Part shown: positions 15,811 to 25,237 of the stretch, piece after piece | Layout: each line of letters starts with the position of its first letter | How positions within the stretch are numbered: the first letter of the stretch is position 1 | Origin: Paenibacillus whitsoniae | Lineage (GTDB): Bacteria > Bacillota > Bacilli > Paenibacillales > NBRC-103111 | Direction of reading: 5' to 3' | Assembly: GCF_003955665.1 (NCBI RefSeq) | Contig: NZ_RXHU01000066.1 | Coordinates: forward strand, 124,001-188,000 | DNA: 64,000 nucleotides | Translations under genes and position numbers: made by a program | Notes under the pieces: generated by a model | The model's database searches: none | Seen by the model: the letters and a program-made list of their open reading frames with translations, nothing else | What the model was told of the DNA's origin: nothing

Positions 15811-17493
15811 ATGCAAGATGTATTTGTCTTCGAGACACGCTGTCTCCATTCTTTAGTCAAAGTATTTCCGGATGAGGAGCTTACGGATGACCCATATGAG
15901 CGGGGCACGGCCTTGCGCGGGGAGACGTTCCATTTCCAGGTCGCCTATCGGGCTCCTGCCTTGACCAAGCCGATTCGGGTGAGTGTTATGTCCGGGCTGC
16001 CGGCGGCGATTACGTTGCAGAAGGTTGGCTTGGCGCCGTCGGAGCTCCCCTGCCAGCGACGCCATGATGACAATGTGCTGCGGGTCACGCCCGGCCTGTA
16101 TCCCGATCCGCTGTACCCGATCGACGAAGAGCGAGGCGTTGTGGGGATTCATTATCAATGGCGTTCCGTATGGGTCACCGTTGAGCTTGGCGAGGAGACG
16201 CCCGCAGGCGAGTATGCCGTCGCAGTGAAGTTTGCATCTTCGACAGGGGAGACGCTTGGGGAGGAGTGGTTCCGCTTGGAAGTGATCCCCGTTATGTTGC
16301 CACAACAGACGCTTATTCACACGGAATGGTTTCATCCCGATTGTTTGGCGAATTACTACGGGGTTGACGTATTTAGCGATGCACACTGGAGGCTGATCGA
16401 GAGCTATTTGCAAACCGCTGTACAGCACGGCATGAACATGGTGCTTACACCGCACTTCACGCCTCCGCTCGATACCCAAGTCGGCGGCGAGCGGCCGACC
16501 GTTCAGCTGGTCGATGTATGGATCGTCGAGGGCGGCAAATACGAATTCGGCTTCGATCGCCTGCTGCGCTGGATCACGTTGTGCGATCGAATCGGAATTC
16601 GTTATTTCGAATTCTCACACCTGTTCACGCAATGGGGCGCTAAGCACGCTCCGAAGGTGTTGGCGGAGGGGCAGGGGGAGCTGCGCCGCATATTCGGCTG
16701 GGAGACGGATGCAACCGGAGAGGCGTATACGTCGTTTCTCAACCAGTACCTGCCCGCTTTGATGACGTTCCTTCGAGCGCAAGGGCTGGAGAATCGGTGC
16801 TATTTTCATATCTCGGATGAGCCTTTGCTGGAGCATATGCCCTGGTACCGGAGCGCAAGCGAGCTGATGCAGACGCATTTGGGGAATTTCCCGATTATCG
16901 ATGCGCTCACCAATTATGAGTATTATGAACAGGGGCTGGTGAAGCGCCCGATTCCGGCGAACGACCACATCGAACTTTTCCTCGAGCTGCAGGTGCCGGA
17001 GCTGTGGACGTATTACTGCTGCGTGCAGTACCGGCAAGTGTCCAATCGGTTTTTCAATATGCCGTCCGCTCGCAATCGGGTGATCGGCGTTCAGTTATAT
17101 AAGTTTCAGATTGCCGGCTTCTTGCACTGGGGCTACAACTTCTGGAATACGCAGTACTCACTGCAAGCGATCGACCCGTATCGGGTGACGGATGCCGGCG
17201 GCAGTTTTCCTTCCGGCGATGCCTTCCTGGTGTATCCCGGGGATGCAGGGCCGGTAGAATCGATCCGCATGGACGTCTTCTACGAGGGCTTGCAGGATCT
17301 TAGAGCTCTGCAACTGCTGGAAAGCTTGGTCGGGCGCGATGCCGTGCTGGTTTTGATCGAAGAGGGACTCTCGGAGCCGCTAAGCTTTAGCCGGTATCCG
17401 CATGAGGCGGCGTGGTTGCTCGGGCTGCGGGAACGCGTCAATCGGGAGATCGGCGCTGCATTGGCGTCGAAGCGGAGGGAGGAAGAGAGATGA
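15811..17493 (+). CDS. DUF4091 domain-containing protein (glycosidase-like)
   Basis: A 560-residue cytoplasmic protein; no signal peptide is visible. An N-terminal beta-rich region (about 1-170, with ETFHFQVAYRAP and WVTVELGEETPAGEYAV) precedes a TIM-barrel-like catalytic region. Its HISDEPL motif (about residue 336) carries a candidate catalytic Asp-Glu pair. The C-terminal segment RMDVFYEGLQDLRALQLLES is the signature of DUF4091. The ATG follows AAAGGGGAATTC. It overlaps the next oxidoreductase gene by 4 bases, so the two products are probably made in fixed ratio and act in the same pathway. Specific activity unknown. Confidence 0.88.
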   Translation: MQDVFVFETRCLHSLVKVFPDEELTDDPYERGTALRGETFHFQVAYRAPALTKPIRVSVMSGLPAAITLQKVGLAPSELPCQRRHDDNVLRVTPGLYPDPLYPIDEERGVVGIHYQWRSVWVTVELGEETPAGEYAVAVKFASSTGETLGEEWFRLEVIPVMLPQQTLIHTEWFHPDCLANYYGVDVFSDAHWRLIESYLQTAVQHGMNMVLTPHFTPPLDTQVGGERPTVQLVDVWIVEGGKYEFGFDRLLRWITLCDRIGIRYFEFSHLFTQWGAKHAPKVLAEGQGELRRIFGWETDATGEAYTSFLNQYLPALMTFLRAQGLENRCYFHISDEPLLEHMPWYRSASELMQTHLGNFPIIDALTNYEYYEQGLVKRPIPANDHIELFLELQVPELWTYYCCVQYRQVSNRFFNMPSARNRVIGVQLYKFQIAGFLHWGYNFWNTQYSLQAIDPYRVTDAGGSFPSGDAFLVYPGDAGPVESIRMDVFYEGLQDLRALQLLESLVGRDAVLVLIEEGLSEPLSFSRYPHEAAWLLGLRERVNREIGAALASKRREEER

Positions 17494-18791
17494 ATATGAA
17501 TCATAAACCTGTAGAGGTCATCATTGTGGGGGCTGGCAGCCGCAGTATGAATTACGCAAGCTACGCGCTGCGTCATCCGGATCAGATGCGGGTGGTCGGG
17601 GTGGTAGACCCGAACCCGCTCCGTCGCGCGCATGTGGCTGAACAGTATGGGCTAGCCGCGGAGATGGTGTTCGCGGATGTGGAGGCACTCGTCGTGCGGC
17701 CAAAGCTGGCCGATGCGGCGATTAACGGTACGTTAGACGCCCAACACGTAGCGACGAGCTTGCCGCTGCTGCAGAAAGGCTACGATCTGCTGCTGGAGAA
17801 GCCGATCGGGATTGCGGAGGACGAGGTGCTGGAGCTGTATCGAACGGCGCAAGCGTATGGCCGCAAGGTGATGATCTGCCATGTGCTGCGGTATGCCCCG
17901 TTTTACGTCGAACTGAAGAGGGAACTGGAAGCAGGGACGATCGGAGACATCCTCCACATGCAGACGGAGGAAAATGTGGACTATCACCACATGGCTACGG
18001 CATTCGTTCGCGGCAAATTCGCGAATCAGGCGCAGGGAGGCTCGTCCTTCCTCATGCAAAAATGCTGCCACGACCTCGACCTCATCACCTGGTTTCAGTC
18101 GAAGGTGCGGCCGGTCAAGGTGAGCAGCTATGGCGGACGGTCGTATTTTCACGAGTCCCGCGCTCCTCAAGGGTCGGGCAGCCGCTGCTTGACCGACTGC
18201 GCTATCGAAGCCAACTGTCCGTACTCGGCGAAAAAGCTGTATGTGGACCATCCGCTGTGGCCGGTTTACGTATGGCCTCGTTACCTGGACGGCGTGCGCT
18301 TGAGCGAAGAGGAGAGGCTGGCGAGCTTGCGCACCGACAATCCTTTCGGCCGCTGCGTCTGGCGGTGCGATAACGATATCGCCGATCATCAGGCGGTGAT
18401 GATGGAATTCGAGGATGGCAGCACTGCCGTTCACAATTTAGTGGGCGGTGCGGCGAAAGCCTGTCGCACCGTGCATATTACGGGAACGAAGGGCGAGATC
18501 TACGGTGAGCTCGAGGAAGGCTTCTTCGTCGTGCGCCACCCGCATCTGCGGGAAGGAGGCGTGTACAGCGAGCGACGGGTGGAAATTCCGGTCAGCCGCG
18601 ATATGCATGGCGGCGGCGATCACCGGCTCGTCGAGGATTTCGTACGGGTTGTGCGTGGAGATGCTTCCGCTCAATTCTCCACGTCTTTGGAGCATGCCCT
18701 CGTCGGGCATCTCGTCGGTTTTCGGGCGGATGCCTCCATGGCGTCCGGAACTTCTACGAAGATCGACTGGAGCGCCGTGATGTCAAAATGA
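17490..18791 (+). CDS. Gfo/Idh/MocA family oxidoreductase
   Basis: NAD(P)-dependent sugar or inositol dehydrogenase family member, 433 residues. The Rossmann motif VIIVGAGSRSMNYASYAL is at the N-terminus. DLLLEKPIGIAEDEVLELY carries the family EKP motif with its conserved Lys. The C-terminal substrate domain contains the Cys-containing stretch SRCLTDCAIEANCPYSAKKLY, a common insertion in this subgroup. The ATG overlaps the DUF4091 stop (ATGA), implying translational coupling. It probably oxidises or epimerises a sugar released by the DUF4091 protein. A symmetric terminator follows. Confidence 0.93.
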   Translation: MNMNHKPVEVIIVGAGSRSMNYASYALRHPDQMRVVGVVDPNPLRRAHVAEQYGLAAEMVFADVEALVVRPKLADAAINGTLDAQHVATSLPLLQKGYDLLLEKPIGIAEDEVLELYRTAQAYGRKVMICHVLRYAPFYVELKRELEAGTIGDILHMQTEENVDYHHMATAFVRGKFANQAQGGSSFLMQKCCHDLDLITWFQSKVRPVKVSSYGGRSYFHESRAPQGSGSRCLTDCAIEANCPYSAKKLYVDHPLWPVYVWPRYLDGVRLSEEERLASLRTDNPFGRCVWRCDNDIADHQAVMMEFEDGSTAVHNLVGGAAKACRTVHITGTKGEIYGELEEGFFVVRHPHLREGGVYSERRVEIPVSRDMHGGGDHRLVEDFVRVVRGDASAQFSTSLEHALVGHLVGFRADASMASGTSTKIDWSAVMSK

Positions 18792-18857
18792 CGGCAAGCG
18801 GCCGAAGGTAAGGTGAAGCCGGAGAAATATTTACAAATGAGTATGATACAACATTGC

Positions 18858-18890
18858 AACAACCCCCTCGTATACGAGGGGGTTGTTTGT
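18858..18890. terminator. bidirectional rho-independent terminator
   Basis: The perfect palindrome AACAACCCCCTCGTA/TACGAGGGGGTTGTT lies between two converging genes and serves both strands. Confidence 0.9.
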
Positions 18891-18896
18891 TCTCAT

Positions 18897-21800
18897 TTAT
18901 TTCCCGGACATATCATGAGGAACCGTGACAAAGCTTGAAACAACGGTTCTATTGCCAGCGTTGTCGGTAGCCGTGTAGGTGATGGTATAGGTGCGCACCT
19001 TTTCGGCTCGCAGGCTGAACGTTGTGGCAGGCGTACCGATGGCCGCTTGGATGTCACTGGCGCTGCTCGGATCACTGCAGGTAATCGAGGTCAAGATGAC
19101 CGAGGCTATCCCCGAATCCGCATCGCTCGCATTCACGGCAGCATGGACCTCGACCATTTTATGATTCGGCGGCCATATGGAAGTTTTATCCAGTGTCACC
19201 GTCAGCGTCGGAGGGGTAAAATCCATCAAGCCAACGATCAGGGATTTAATCGCTTCTGCATTGCCGGCCTTATCGACAGAACGATATTGGATGGTTTGTG
19301 TACCGCCTTGCTCGATCGAAATAAGCCCTGTATAAGTGCTCCAGGTCCCGCTGTCGCCGATCCGATACTCGGTTGTCGCCACGCCGGACAGATTGTCGGT
19401 CGACGAGAGGGCCACGATCGTTGCTTGCGTGCCGTATACAGCCTCAGCCGTCGTAATCGGGGCGTGGAGATCCGCAATGAAGCCTGTGTTGACTTCCTTC
19501 GTTACACCGCCCAGGGTAATCGCTGCATGAACCGACGTAATGCCTTCCCCAGCAGCGGTTACGATGCCATGACTGTCGACATTCGCCACTTCGTTGTTGT
19601 CGCTTTTGTAGACGATCGTCGCCTGGCTTAGATCCGCTTGAGACCCATCGGAGATATGGCCGGTGACCGTCAGGGCAGCCGAGCTTCCGGCCCCTAGATA
19701 CTGGGAATCCGCTGTCATCGAAACGGAGGAAAGCACTTCCTCCACTTGCACGTCCAACTGCGAGATGACGGCTTTAACCGGCGGCTTCCCGCTTCCCGAG
19801 AACAGGCCGATACCGGCAAGGAAGTCGGTTCCGTCGAATTCCACAGTTGTGGAACCGATGGATTGCCACTGAGCATCTTTATAGTAATAGCCGGTAACCT
19901 TATTGCCTTCCTTGACCAGCTTCATCTGGAACGGGGGGCTAATACTCTTGCCCGCATAGTCAAGCAGCAGCCCTGTTGATGAGCCCCAGTATTGCTGTTG
20001 GGCGGGCGGCTTCTGCGCATCCAGTATGCTGTCGTTGTTTCGGAATACATACCTGAGCACCTTGCCGGTTCCATCTGTTCGGAACTGCACGTGCTTCGAA
20101 TCCGCTGTGTCTTTGGCGCGGAACATTAAGCCGACCGATGCGGGATCCGGGAAGTCGAAGGCGTCTATCGTAGCCGTAAGCGTTACTTTAATGTTAGGGT
20201 CTGACAGGTGTACGGGTTTACTGAGGTAGATGAAATCATCCGTTGCAGCCCATACATTATCCCCAACGCCTACGAGGGAATAGGTCCCATCGGTACCGAC
20301 AGTAACAAAGCCTTTGCTGTGTGAACCATACGATCTCACCGTCCATCCTGTCGCTCCCGTATCCGTTCCTCCGGCGGGGAAGACGGTTAGGAGCTGTGAA
20401 GCGGCTTTGGTAATGCCATCCTTGTTCACGGTTACCGTTACGTTGACTTGGCCTTCAGACAAGGCCGTAACGGATACGGTGCCATTGCTTGCGCTATTCA
20501 CGCGCAGCACCTGCGGATCGCTGGAAACGACCTGGACATTGGCTGTAGAGAGATCTGCCGGCTTACCGTTTTGCAGTGTTCCGGTCAACTGCAATTCGCC
20601 TTGCTCGCCGACGGTGTAAAGATTAATCGGCGCCGAAATCTGTATCTCTTTCAGGAGATCTTGGCTTACCCCTGAATCGAAGGGTGTGTTTTCAATGAGA
20701 CCGGTATCGTCCGCATAAGAAAGGCCTGTCGCCGATCCGGATTTATAGATGCGCACGCGTGCCTCCGTATTCGTAGGACCGGTGCGGAACGGAATCTCTT
20801 TACGAACATATTGGGTATCTTTCGACGTAATATCGATGGCGTTTCCGCCGTAATTAAACACGCCGAGGTTCACGGCTTCTCCGGGCTCGTTATACACCCA
20901 GGCCACAAATTTATATTCGGTGTCCGGCTTAAGCCCCGTGATTTTCTGTTCCACGCCGGCGCCGCCTGGCCCAAGCTTCAGACGGAATTGTCTTCCGCGT
21001 ACCTGCCAGTCGGGAGAAGTGGGCACCTGCTGGACGTCGGTGGTGCCGTTCGTGGTCCATTTCAGCCATTTATCCGTATTCCCGGAAAAGCCGCTGTTCG
21101 AGATCAGGTTCATATAGGGGGTATTGATGGGAACGAAATTGACGCTTGGCGGATTGGTCAGATCCGGCCCTGCCTTCCAGTCGATGCTGCCAAACTCATA
21201 AGCGCCTGCATCCGGGGCAGGCCCGAGATAGCCTTCGGTGATTCCTGGAATAACCGCCCCTGTGTTGATTGCCGTTGAGCCTGGGTTTAACCGGTAGTCG
21301 TTCGAAGAGGGATTAACAAAATTCAAGCCGGCGCTCGACGTGGTATTATATCCGTTCGCCGTGTCTGCCGTTAAGGAGACACTGTTCGTAAAAATGTTGT
21401 TAAACACCCTGGAGCCGAACAACTCTTGGTCATAGGGCGCAGATCCCCAAAAGCCGACGCTGCTGGTTGTATTGTTGACAACCGTGTTGTTGTAAATGAG
21501 CCGATAATTGCCCGGTGTATTGAGCTGGATGCCTACGTCGTTGTTGTAAATAACGTTATGATGCGCCACAACATTGTTCGCATAATTATCGAAATAGAGG
21601 CCGACGCTCATATCCGTGCCTTTGCTGTCGTGAATCAGATTATGGTGTATGTTGCTGTTGCCCATATCGAGGCCCCAGCTATAGAGCAGTGCGCCATCGC
21701 GGGAAAGCCACATCCCATTGGAGATGTCGTTGTAGGAGATTTCTCCGCTGCCCGATCTCCAGTAGATGTTGAATCTGCCTGAATTTCGAATCTCGTTGTG

Positions 21801-23012
21801 ACTGATCAGGTTGCCGGTCCCGCTTGAAAGCTTGATCAGGGGATCGTAGGAGGCCATGTAGCTGCCGTCATGAATGACGTTGTTCACAATGCGGTTGCCG
21901 TTCCCCTCAATATTGATTAACGTGCCCGAGGCGTAGGCAATTCTGCTGTTCTTGATCTCATTGTTGTCTCCGGTGATGCTGATTCCGCCATTAAGCTGAT
22001 CGGGATTCGTCGTATTCTGGGAATAGTTCGAGAAATACACATAGTCGGCCTGAATGCCATCCAAAACATTGTCGCTTGAACCGTTCATCGTGATGTTGGC
22101 AGCAAAGGTATGAATGCCGTTCATGTGAATAAAGGATTTTCCGTTTAAATTAAAGGCGGTTTTGCGCTTTTTAACCTCAACATTGGAAGGAACTCCGCCG
22201 TCCGGCGCCCACAGATACACTTTGTGGGCCGCTTCATCCACATACCACTCATTCGGAGCGTCCAGTGCGCCCAGAACCCCGCTAAGGAAATAGGTGCTGC
22301 CCTGTCGGGGATACAGCTCCGGATAATCGCCCGTAATCGGTTCATACGTGAGGGTATGGGTCGCACTGTCATAGCCTGTCACCTTGCTGGTCATGCCTTG
22401 GTATGCGTTACCGCCTCTTTCCCAGACCAAAGCGTTCCTCCAAAAGTCGGCAGGCTGCGTCAGGTCGGAATCAACGATCGACGTCGCTCCCCCTGCGTCC
22501 GCCGTGGCGACCCCCGCTTTTAAGCCGGGCAGCGTGTATTCGCTGATATTGGGCCAACGCGCTTCCCAAAGCGGGGAGGGGGCTCCCTCCTGATTAACGA
22601 ATAGCTGGTTTTCTTTCCCAAGGCTCCAAGGCAGATCGGCTTTATAAATATGGCCGGCGTGCTGCGTCCAGCCGCTGATCGGTTCGGTACCGCTTACAAT
22701 GACGGTTGCACCGGGGACTGGCTGAAAGGTGATGGGCAGACCGCTTTGGCCGGATGCAGCGGGCGTAACCGTCTCTCGATACGTCCCCGATGCGATGAGG
22801 CAAGTATCCCCGGCCTTCATGATTTGAGCGCATTGATTGATGGTTTTGAAGGGAGAAGCTTCTGAAGTTCCCGCTGCAGCATCATTGCCATTTGGTGCCA
22901 CGTAGTAGGTCGTTGCAGCTGCAAGCGCGCTTGGTGCAGGCAGCAGTCCGCCGATGCAGCCAAGCGCCATCGTTAACGCCAACCCCAAACCAAGTGTTGG
23001 TTTTCTTCGCAT
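18897..23012 (-). CDS. large secreted right-handed beta-helix protein with Ig-like and carbohydrate-binding domains
   Basis: A secreted, probably polysaccharide-acting protein of 1371 residues. The start has TAAGGAGGA upstream; an earlier in-frame ATG has none. Residues 1-32 are a signal peptide ending PSALAAA. Residues about 34-620 form a right-handed parallel beta-helix: YYVAPNGNDAAAGTSEASPFKTI, then many turns such as NRIVNNVIHDG, ISHNEIRNSGRF and HHNLIHDSKG. After it come a CBM4/9-like domain (about 645-780, LISNSGFSGN), a bacterial Ig-like domain, a LamG/DUF1349-like sandwich (about 900-1070), a second Ig-like domain (LGAGSSAALTVTGHISDG), an OmpL47-like module (STDNLSGVATTEYRIGD) and a final Ig-like segment (PPTLTVTLDKTSIWPPNH). 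Such helices occur in polysaccharide lyases and epimerases. No S-layer anchor is visible. Confidence 0.9.
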   Translation of the reverse strand: MRRKPTLGLGLALTMALGCIGGLLPAPSALAAATTYYVAPNGNDAAAGTSEASPFKTINQCAQIMKAGDTCLIASGTYRETVTPAASGQSGLPITFQPVPGATVIVSGTEPISGWTQHAGHIYKADLPWSLGKENQLFVNQEGAPSPLWEARWPNISEYTLPGLKAGVATADAGGATSIVDSDLTQPADFWRNALVWERGGNAYQGMTSKVTGYDSATHTLTYEPITGDYPELYPRQGSTYFLSGVLGALDAPNEWYVDEAAHKVYLWAPDGGVPSNVEVKKRKTAFNLNGKSFIHMNGIHTFAANITMNGSSDNVLDGIQADYVYFSNYSQNTTNPDQLNGGISITGDNNEIKNSRIAYASGTLINIEGNGNRIVNNVIHDGSYMASYDPLIKLSSGTGNLISHNEIRNSGRFNIYWRSGSGEISYNDISNGMWLSRDGALLYSWGLDMGNSNIHHNLIHDSKGTDMSVGLYFDNYANNVVAHHNVIYNNDVGIQLNTPGNYRLIYNNTVVNNTTSSVGFWGSAPYDQELFGSRVFNNIFTNSVSLTADTANGYNTTSSAGLNFVNPSSNDYRLNPGSTAINTGAVIPGITEGYLGPAPDAGAYEFGSIDWKAGPDLTNPPSVNFVPINTPYMNLISNSGFSGNTDKWLKWTTNGTTDVQQVPTSPDWQVRGRQFRLKLGPGGAGVEQKITGLKPDTEYKFVAWVYNEPGEAVNLGVFNYGGNAIDITSKDTQYVRKEIPFRTGPTNTEARVRIYKSGSATGLSYADDTGLIENTPFDSGVSQDLLKEIQISAPINLYTVGEQGELQLTGTLQNGKPADLSTANVQVVSSDPQVLRVNSASNGTVSVTALSEGQVNVTVTVNKDGITKAASQLLTVFPAGGTDTGATGWTVRSYGSHSKGFVTVGTDGTYSLVGVGDNVWAATDDFIYLSKPVHLSDPNIKVTLTATIDAFDFPDPASVGLMFRAKDTADSKHVQFRTDGTGKVLRYVFRNNDSILDAQKPPAQQQYWGSSTGLLLDYAGKSISPPFQMKLVKEGNKVTGYYYKDAQWQSIGSTTVEFDGTDFLAGIGLFSGSGKPPVKAVISQLDVQVEEVLSSVSMTADSQYLGAGSSAALTVTGHISDGSQADLSQATIVYKSDNNEVANVDSHGIVTAAGEGITSVHAAITLGGVTKEVNTGFIADLHAPITTAEAVYGTQATIVALSSTDNLSGVATTEYRIGDSGTWSTYTGLISIEQGGTQTIQYRSVDKAGNAEAIKSLIVGLMDFTPPTLTVTLDKTSIWPPNHKMVEVHAAVNASDADSGIASVILTSITCSDPSSASDIQAAIGTPATTFSLRAEKVRTYTITYTATDNAGNRTVVSSFVTVPHDMSGK

Positions 23013-23241
23013 TACACAATCCTCCTTAGGAAAGTTATTATGGAAATGATCCATACATCTAACTTACCAATTAACCAAATAATAGAAAGTCAAATATCCG
23101 TACTTTACTCCAGGATCCAGCTGCATAATTTATATTTTTGTGAACACCCACGACTTTAGGGATGACGCTCTCCCTGAGCATCAAGATTCGTCATCAGCCG
23201 CTTCCGCATCACCCCGTTCTCGTGCGGTACGCCGTCAGCGC

Positions 23242-23270
23242 TTGAAACTGGGGGCCAGTGTGTTTACACT
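23242..23270 (+). promoter_or_regulatory. sigma-A-type promoter for the aldo/keto reductase gene
   Basis: TTGAAA (23242-23247), a 17-base spacer, and TACACT (23265-23270), about 32 bases before the GTG start. Confidence 0.6.
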
Positions 23271-23302
23271 GAAGGAGTAACGAATCCGAAGGAGGAGTCA
23301 AT

Positions 23303-24286
23303 GTGAAATATCGTGAGTTGGGAGATACAGGACTGAAGGTGAGTGAGGTTAGCTTCGGCACATGGGCAATTGGCGGCAGCTGGGGCGTCTCGAGCGATGA
23401 GGAGGCGTTGCGGGGGTTAGCAGCGGCGATGGAAGCCGGCGTAAACTTCTTCGATACAGCGGACGTATACGGAAACGGACATGCGGAAGAATTGCTGGCT
23501 CAGGCGACACGGGGCCGGGAGGACGATGTATACATCGCAACCAAATTTTGCCGGGCGGGAGATATTCACGATCCGCAGACCTATTCAGAACGCACAGTAC
23601 GGACTTATTGCGAAAGCAGTCTCAAACGGCTGAACCGCGAGCGAATCGATCTGTATCAGATTCATTGTCCGCCGCTGGCGATTTTGCAAGATGGGGCCGT
23701 ATTCGAAGTGCTGGACAAGCTGAAAGCGGAAGGCAAAATCCGTCATTACGGCGTCAGCGTCGAAACGGTGGAAGAGGGGCTGTTCTGCCTTGGCGTGCCT
23801 GGCGTGAAAGCGCTGCAAGTGATCTTTAACCTGTTTCGGCAAAAGCCTGCGGAAGAACTGTTCCCGCGCGCTAAAGCGAACGGCACGGGCATTCTTGTAA
23901 GGCTGCCGCTGGCAAGCGGGCTGCTTACCGGCAAATTCACGCAGGCGAGCACGTTTGCGTCGGATGATCATCGCCATTTCAATGCGAATGGCGAGCAGTT
24001 TAACGTCGGCGAGACGTTTGCCGGCCTGCCGTTTGCGAAAGGCGTGGAACTGGCCGACGAACTGCGCTGGATCGCCGAAGGCAGGGACAGCATGGCGAGT
24101 GCGTCGATGCGCTGGATTTTGGATAACCCGAACGTGACGTGTGTCATCCCCGGGTTCAAAAGCGTTCAGCAAGTGGAAGCAAATCTGCGGACACTCGAGG
24201 TTCCTAGCTTTTCGGAAGATGAGCTGTCGCGTTTAAGTGAGTTCTATGAGGCGAATGTGAAGTCACATATTCGTGGCGCGTATTAA
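23303..24286 (+). CDS. aldo/keto reductase
   Basis: NADPH-dependent carbonyl reductase of 327 residues with a complete AKR tetrad: Asp51 and Tyr56 in FDTADVYG, Lys81 in IATKF and His121 in YQIHCPP. The C-terminal cofactor region VTCVIPGFKSVQQVEANL is present. The GTG start follows GAAGGAGGAG; the ATG two bases earlier runs straight into a stop. The methyltransferase gene starts immediately after its stop, so both may share a message. Substrate unknown. Confidence 0.93.
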   Translation: MKYRELGDTGLKVSEVSFGTWAIGGSWGVSSDEEALRGLAAAMEAGVNFFDTADVYGNGHAEELLAQATRGREDDVYIATKFCRAGDIHDPQTYSERTVRTYCESSLKRLNRERIDLYQIHCPPLAILQDGAVFEVLDKLKAEGKIRHYGVSVETVEEGLFCLGVPGVKALQVIFNLFRQKPAEELFPRAKANGTGILVRLPLASGLLTGKFTQASTFASDDHRHFNANGEQFNVGETFAGLPFAKGVELADELRWIAEGRDSMASASMRWILDNPNVTCVIPGFKSVQQVEANLRTLEVPSFSEDELSRLSEFYEANVKSHIRGAY

Positions 24287-24287
24287 C

Positions 24288-25106
24288 ATGCTGGAACATA
24301 TCCGCGAAAATAATGTGGAGCGCTTCATGGGCTTTGGCTCGCTGTATGACGAGAATCGGCCGCATGCGCCGAAGGAAGTGGTCGCTCTGCTCACCGCGTA
24401 TTTGGGCGGGCGCCCGGAAACGGTCGTCGATGTCGGCTGCGGTACAGGGCTCTCGACGTTTCTGTGGTTGGACGAGGCGGAGCGTATCGTCGGCGTTGAG
24501 CCGAGCGATGACATGCGGGCGGTATCGCTCGCGAAGTGGGAGGCCATGGGCCGACCGGACAAGCTGCAATTCGTTAAAAGACTGTCTCATCAGCTCGAAC
24601 TGCCGGACGCCTCTGCGGACATCATCACCTGTTCCCAATCGTTTCACTGGATGGAACCGCAGAGCACGCTGACGGAGTTTGCTCGGGTGCTCCGCCCCGG
24701 CGGCGTGTTTGCCGCGTATGACTACGACTGGCCGCCGGTCGTGGACGGCGAAATCGAGCTGCACTACGATCTCCTGACTGCCAAAGCCGATAAGATCGGC
24801 AAGAAGCTTGCCCCCGAGCAGCAGCACGCTCACCGCTGGAATAAATTTGAGCATCTGCAGCAGATTCAAAATTCAGGCTTGTTCCGCTATTCACGCGAGC
24901 TTGTGTTCCACCAGTGGGAGATGTGCAGCGCGGATCGTTTTGCGGGCTTTGCGCTTAGCCAGGGTGGTTTCCAAACCGCATTAAAACAAGGCGCTTCGGA
25001 GCTGCAGCCGGAAGTGAACGCATTCCGCGAAAGGGTCGACTGGAAATTCGAGGGCGGGGAGAAGCCCGTGCTGTTTGGATACCGCATGCGAATCGGGGTT
25101 ATTTAA
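24288..25106 (+). CDS. class I SAM-dependent methyltransferase
   Basis: About 272 residues. Motif I VVDVGCGTGLSTFLW binds S-adenosylmethionine, and SADIITCSQSFHWMEPQSTL together with VLRPGGVFAAYDYDW are the later motifs of the UbiE/Methyltransf_11 class. The start is uncertain: ATG 2 bases after the upstream stop, or a GTG five codons earlier overlapping that gene; neither has a strong ribosome site, which suggests coupling to the aldo/keto reductase. Methyl acceptor unknown. Confidence 0.88.
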   Translation: MLEHIRENNVERFMGFGSLYDENRPHAPKEVVALLTAYLGGRPETVVDVGCGTGLSTFLWLDEAERIVGVEPSDDMRAVSLAKWEAMGRPDKLQFVKRLSHQLELPDASADIITCSQSFHWMEPQSTLTEFARVLRPGGVFAAYDYDWPPVVDGEIELHYDLLTAKADKIGKKLAPEQQHAHRWNKFEHLQQIQNSGLFRYSRELVFHQWEMCSADRFAGFALSQGGFQTALKQGASELQPEVNAFRERVDWKFEGGEKPVLFGYRMRIGVI

Positions 25107-25237
25107 CTGGGCGAGGATGGGGACAGCTGTGGTATGATCGTTTTTAACGAATGGTGAAGGGCATGAATAGCGCTGGATACTGTCTTGCATCGAGCGAATC
25201 CGTCCTAATTGGCATAAGGAGAAAGGATTACAAAGGA

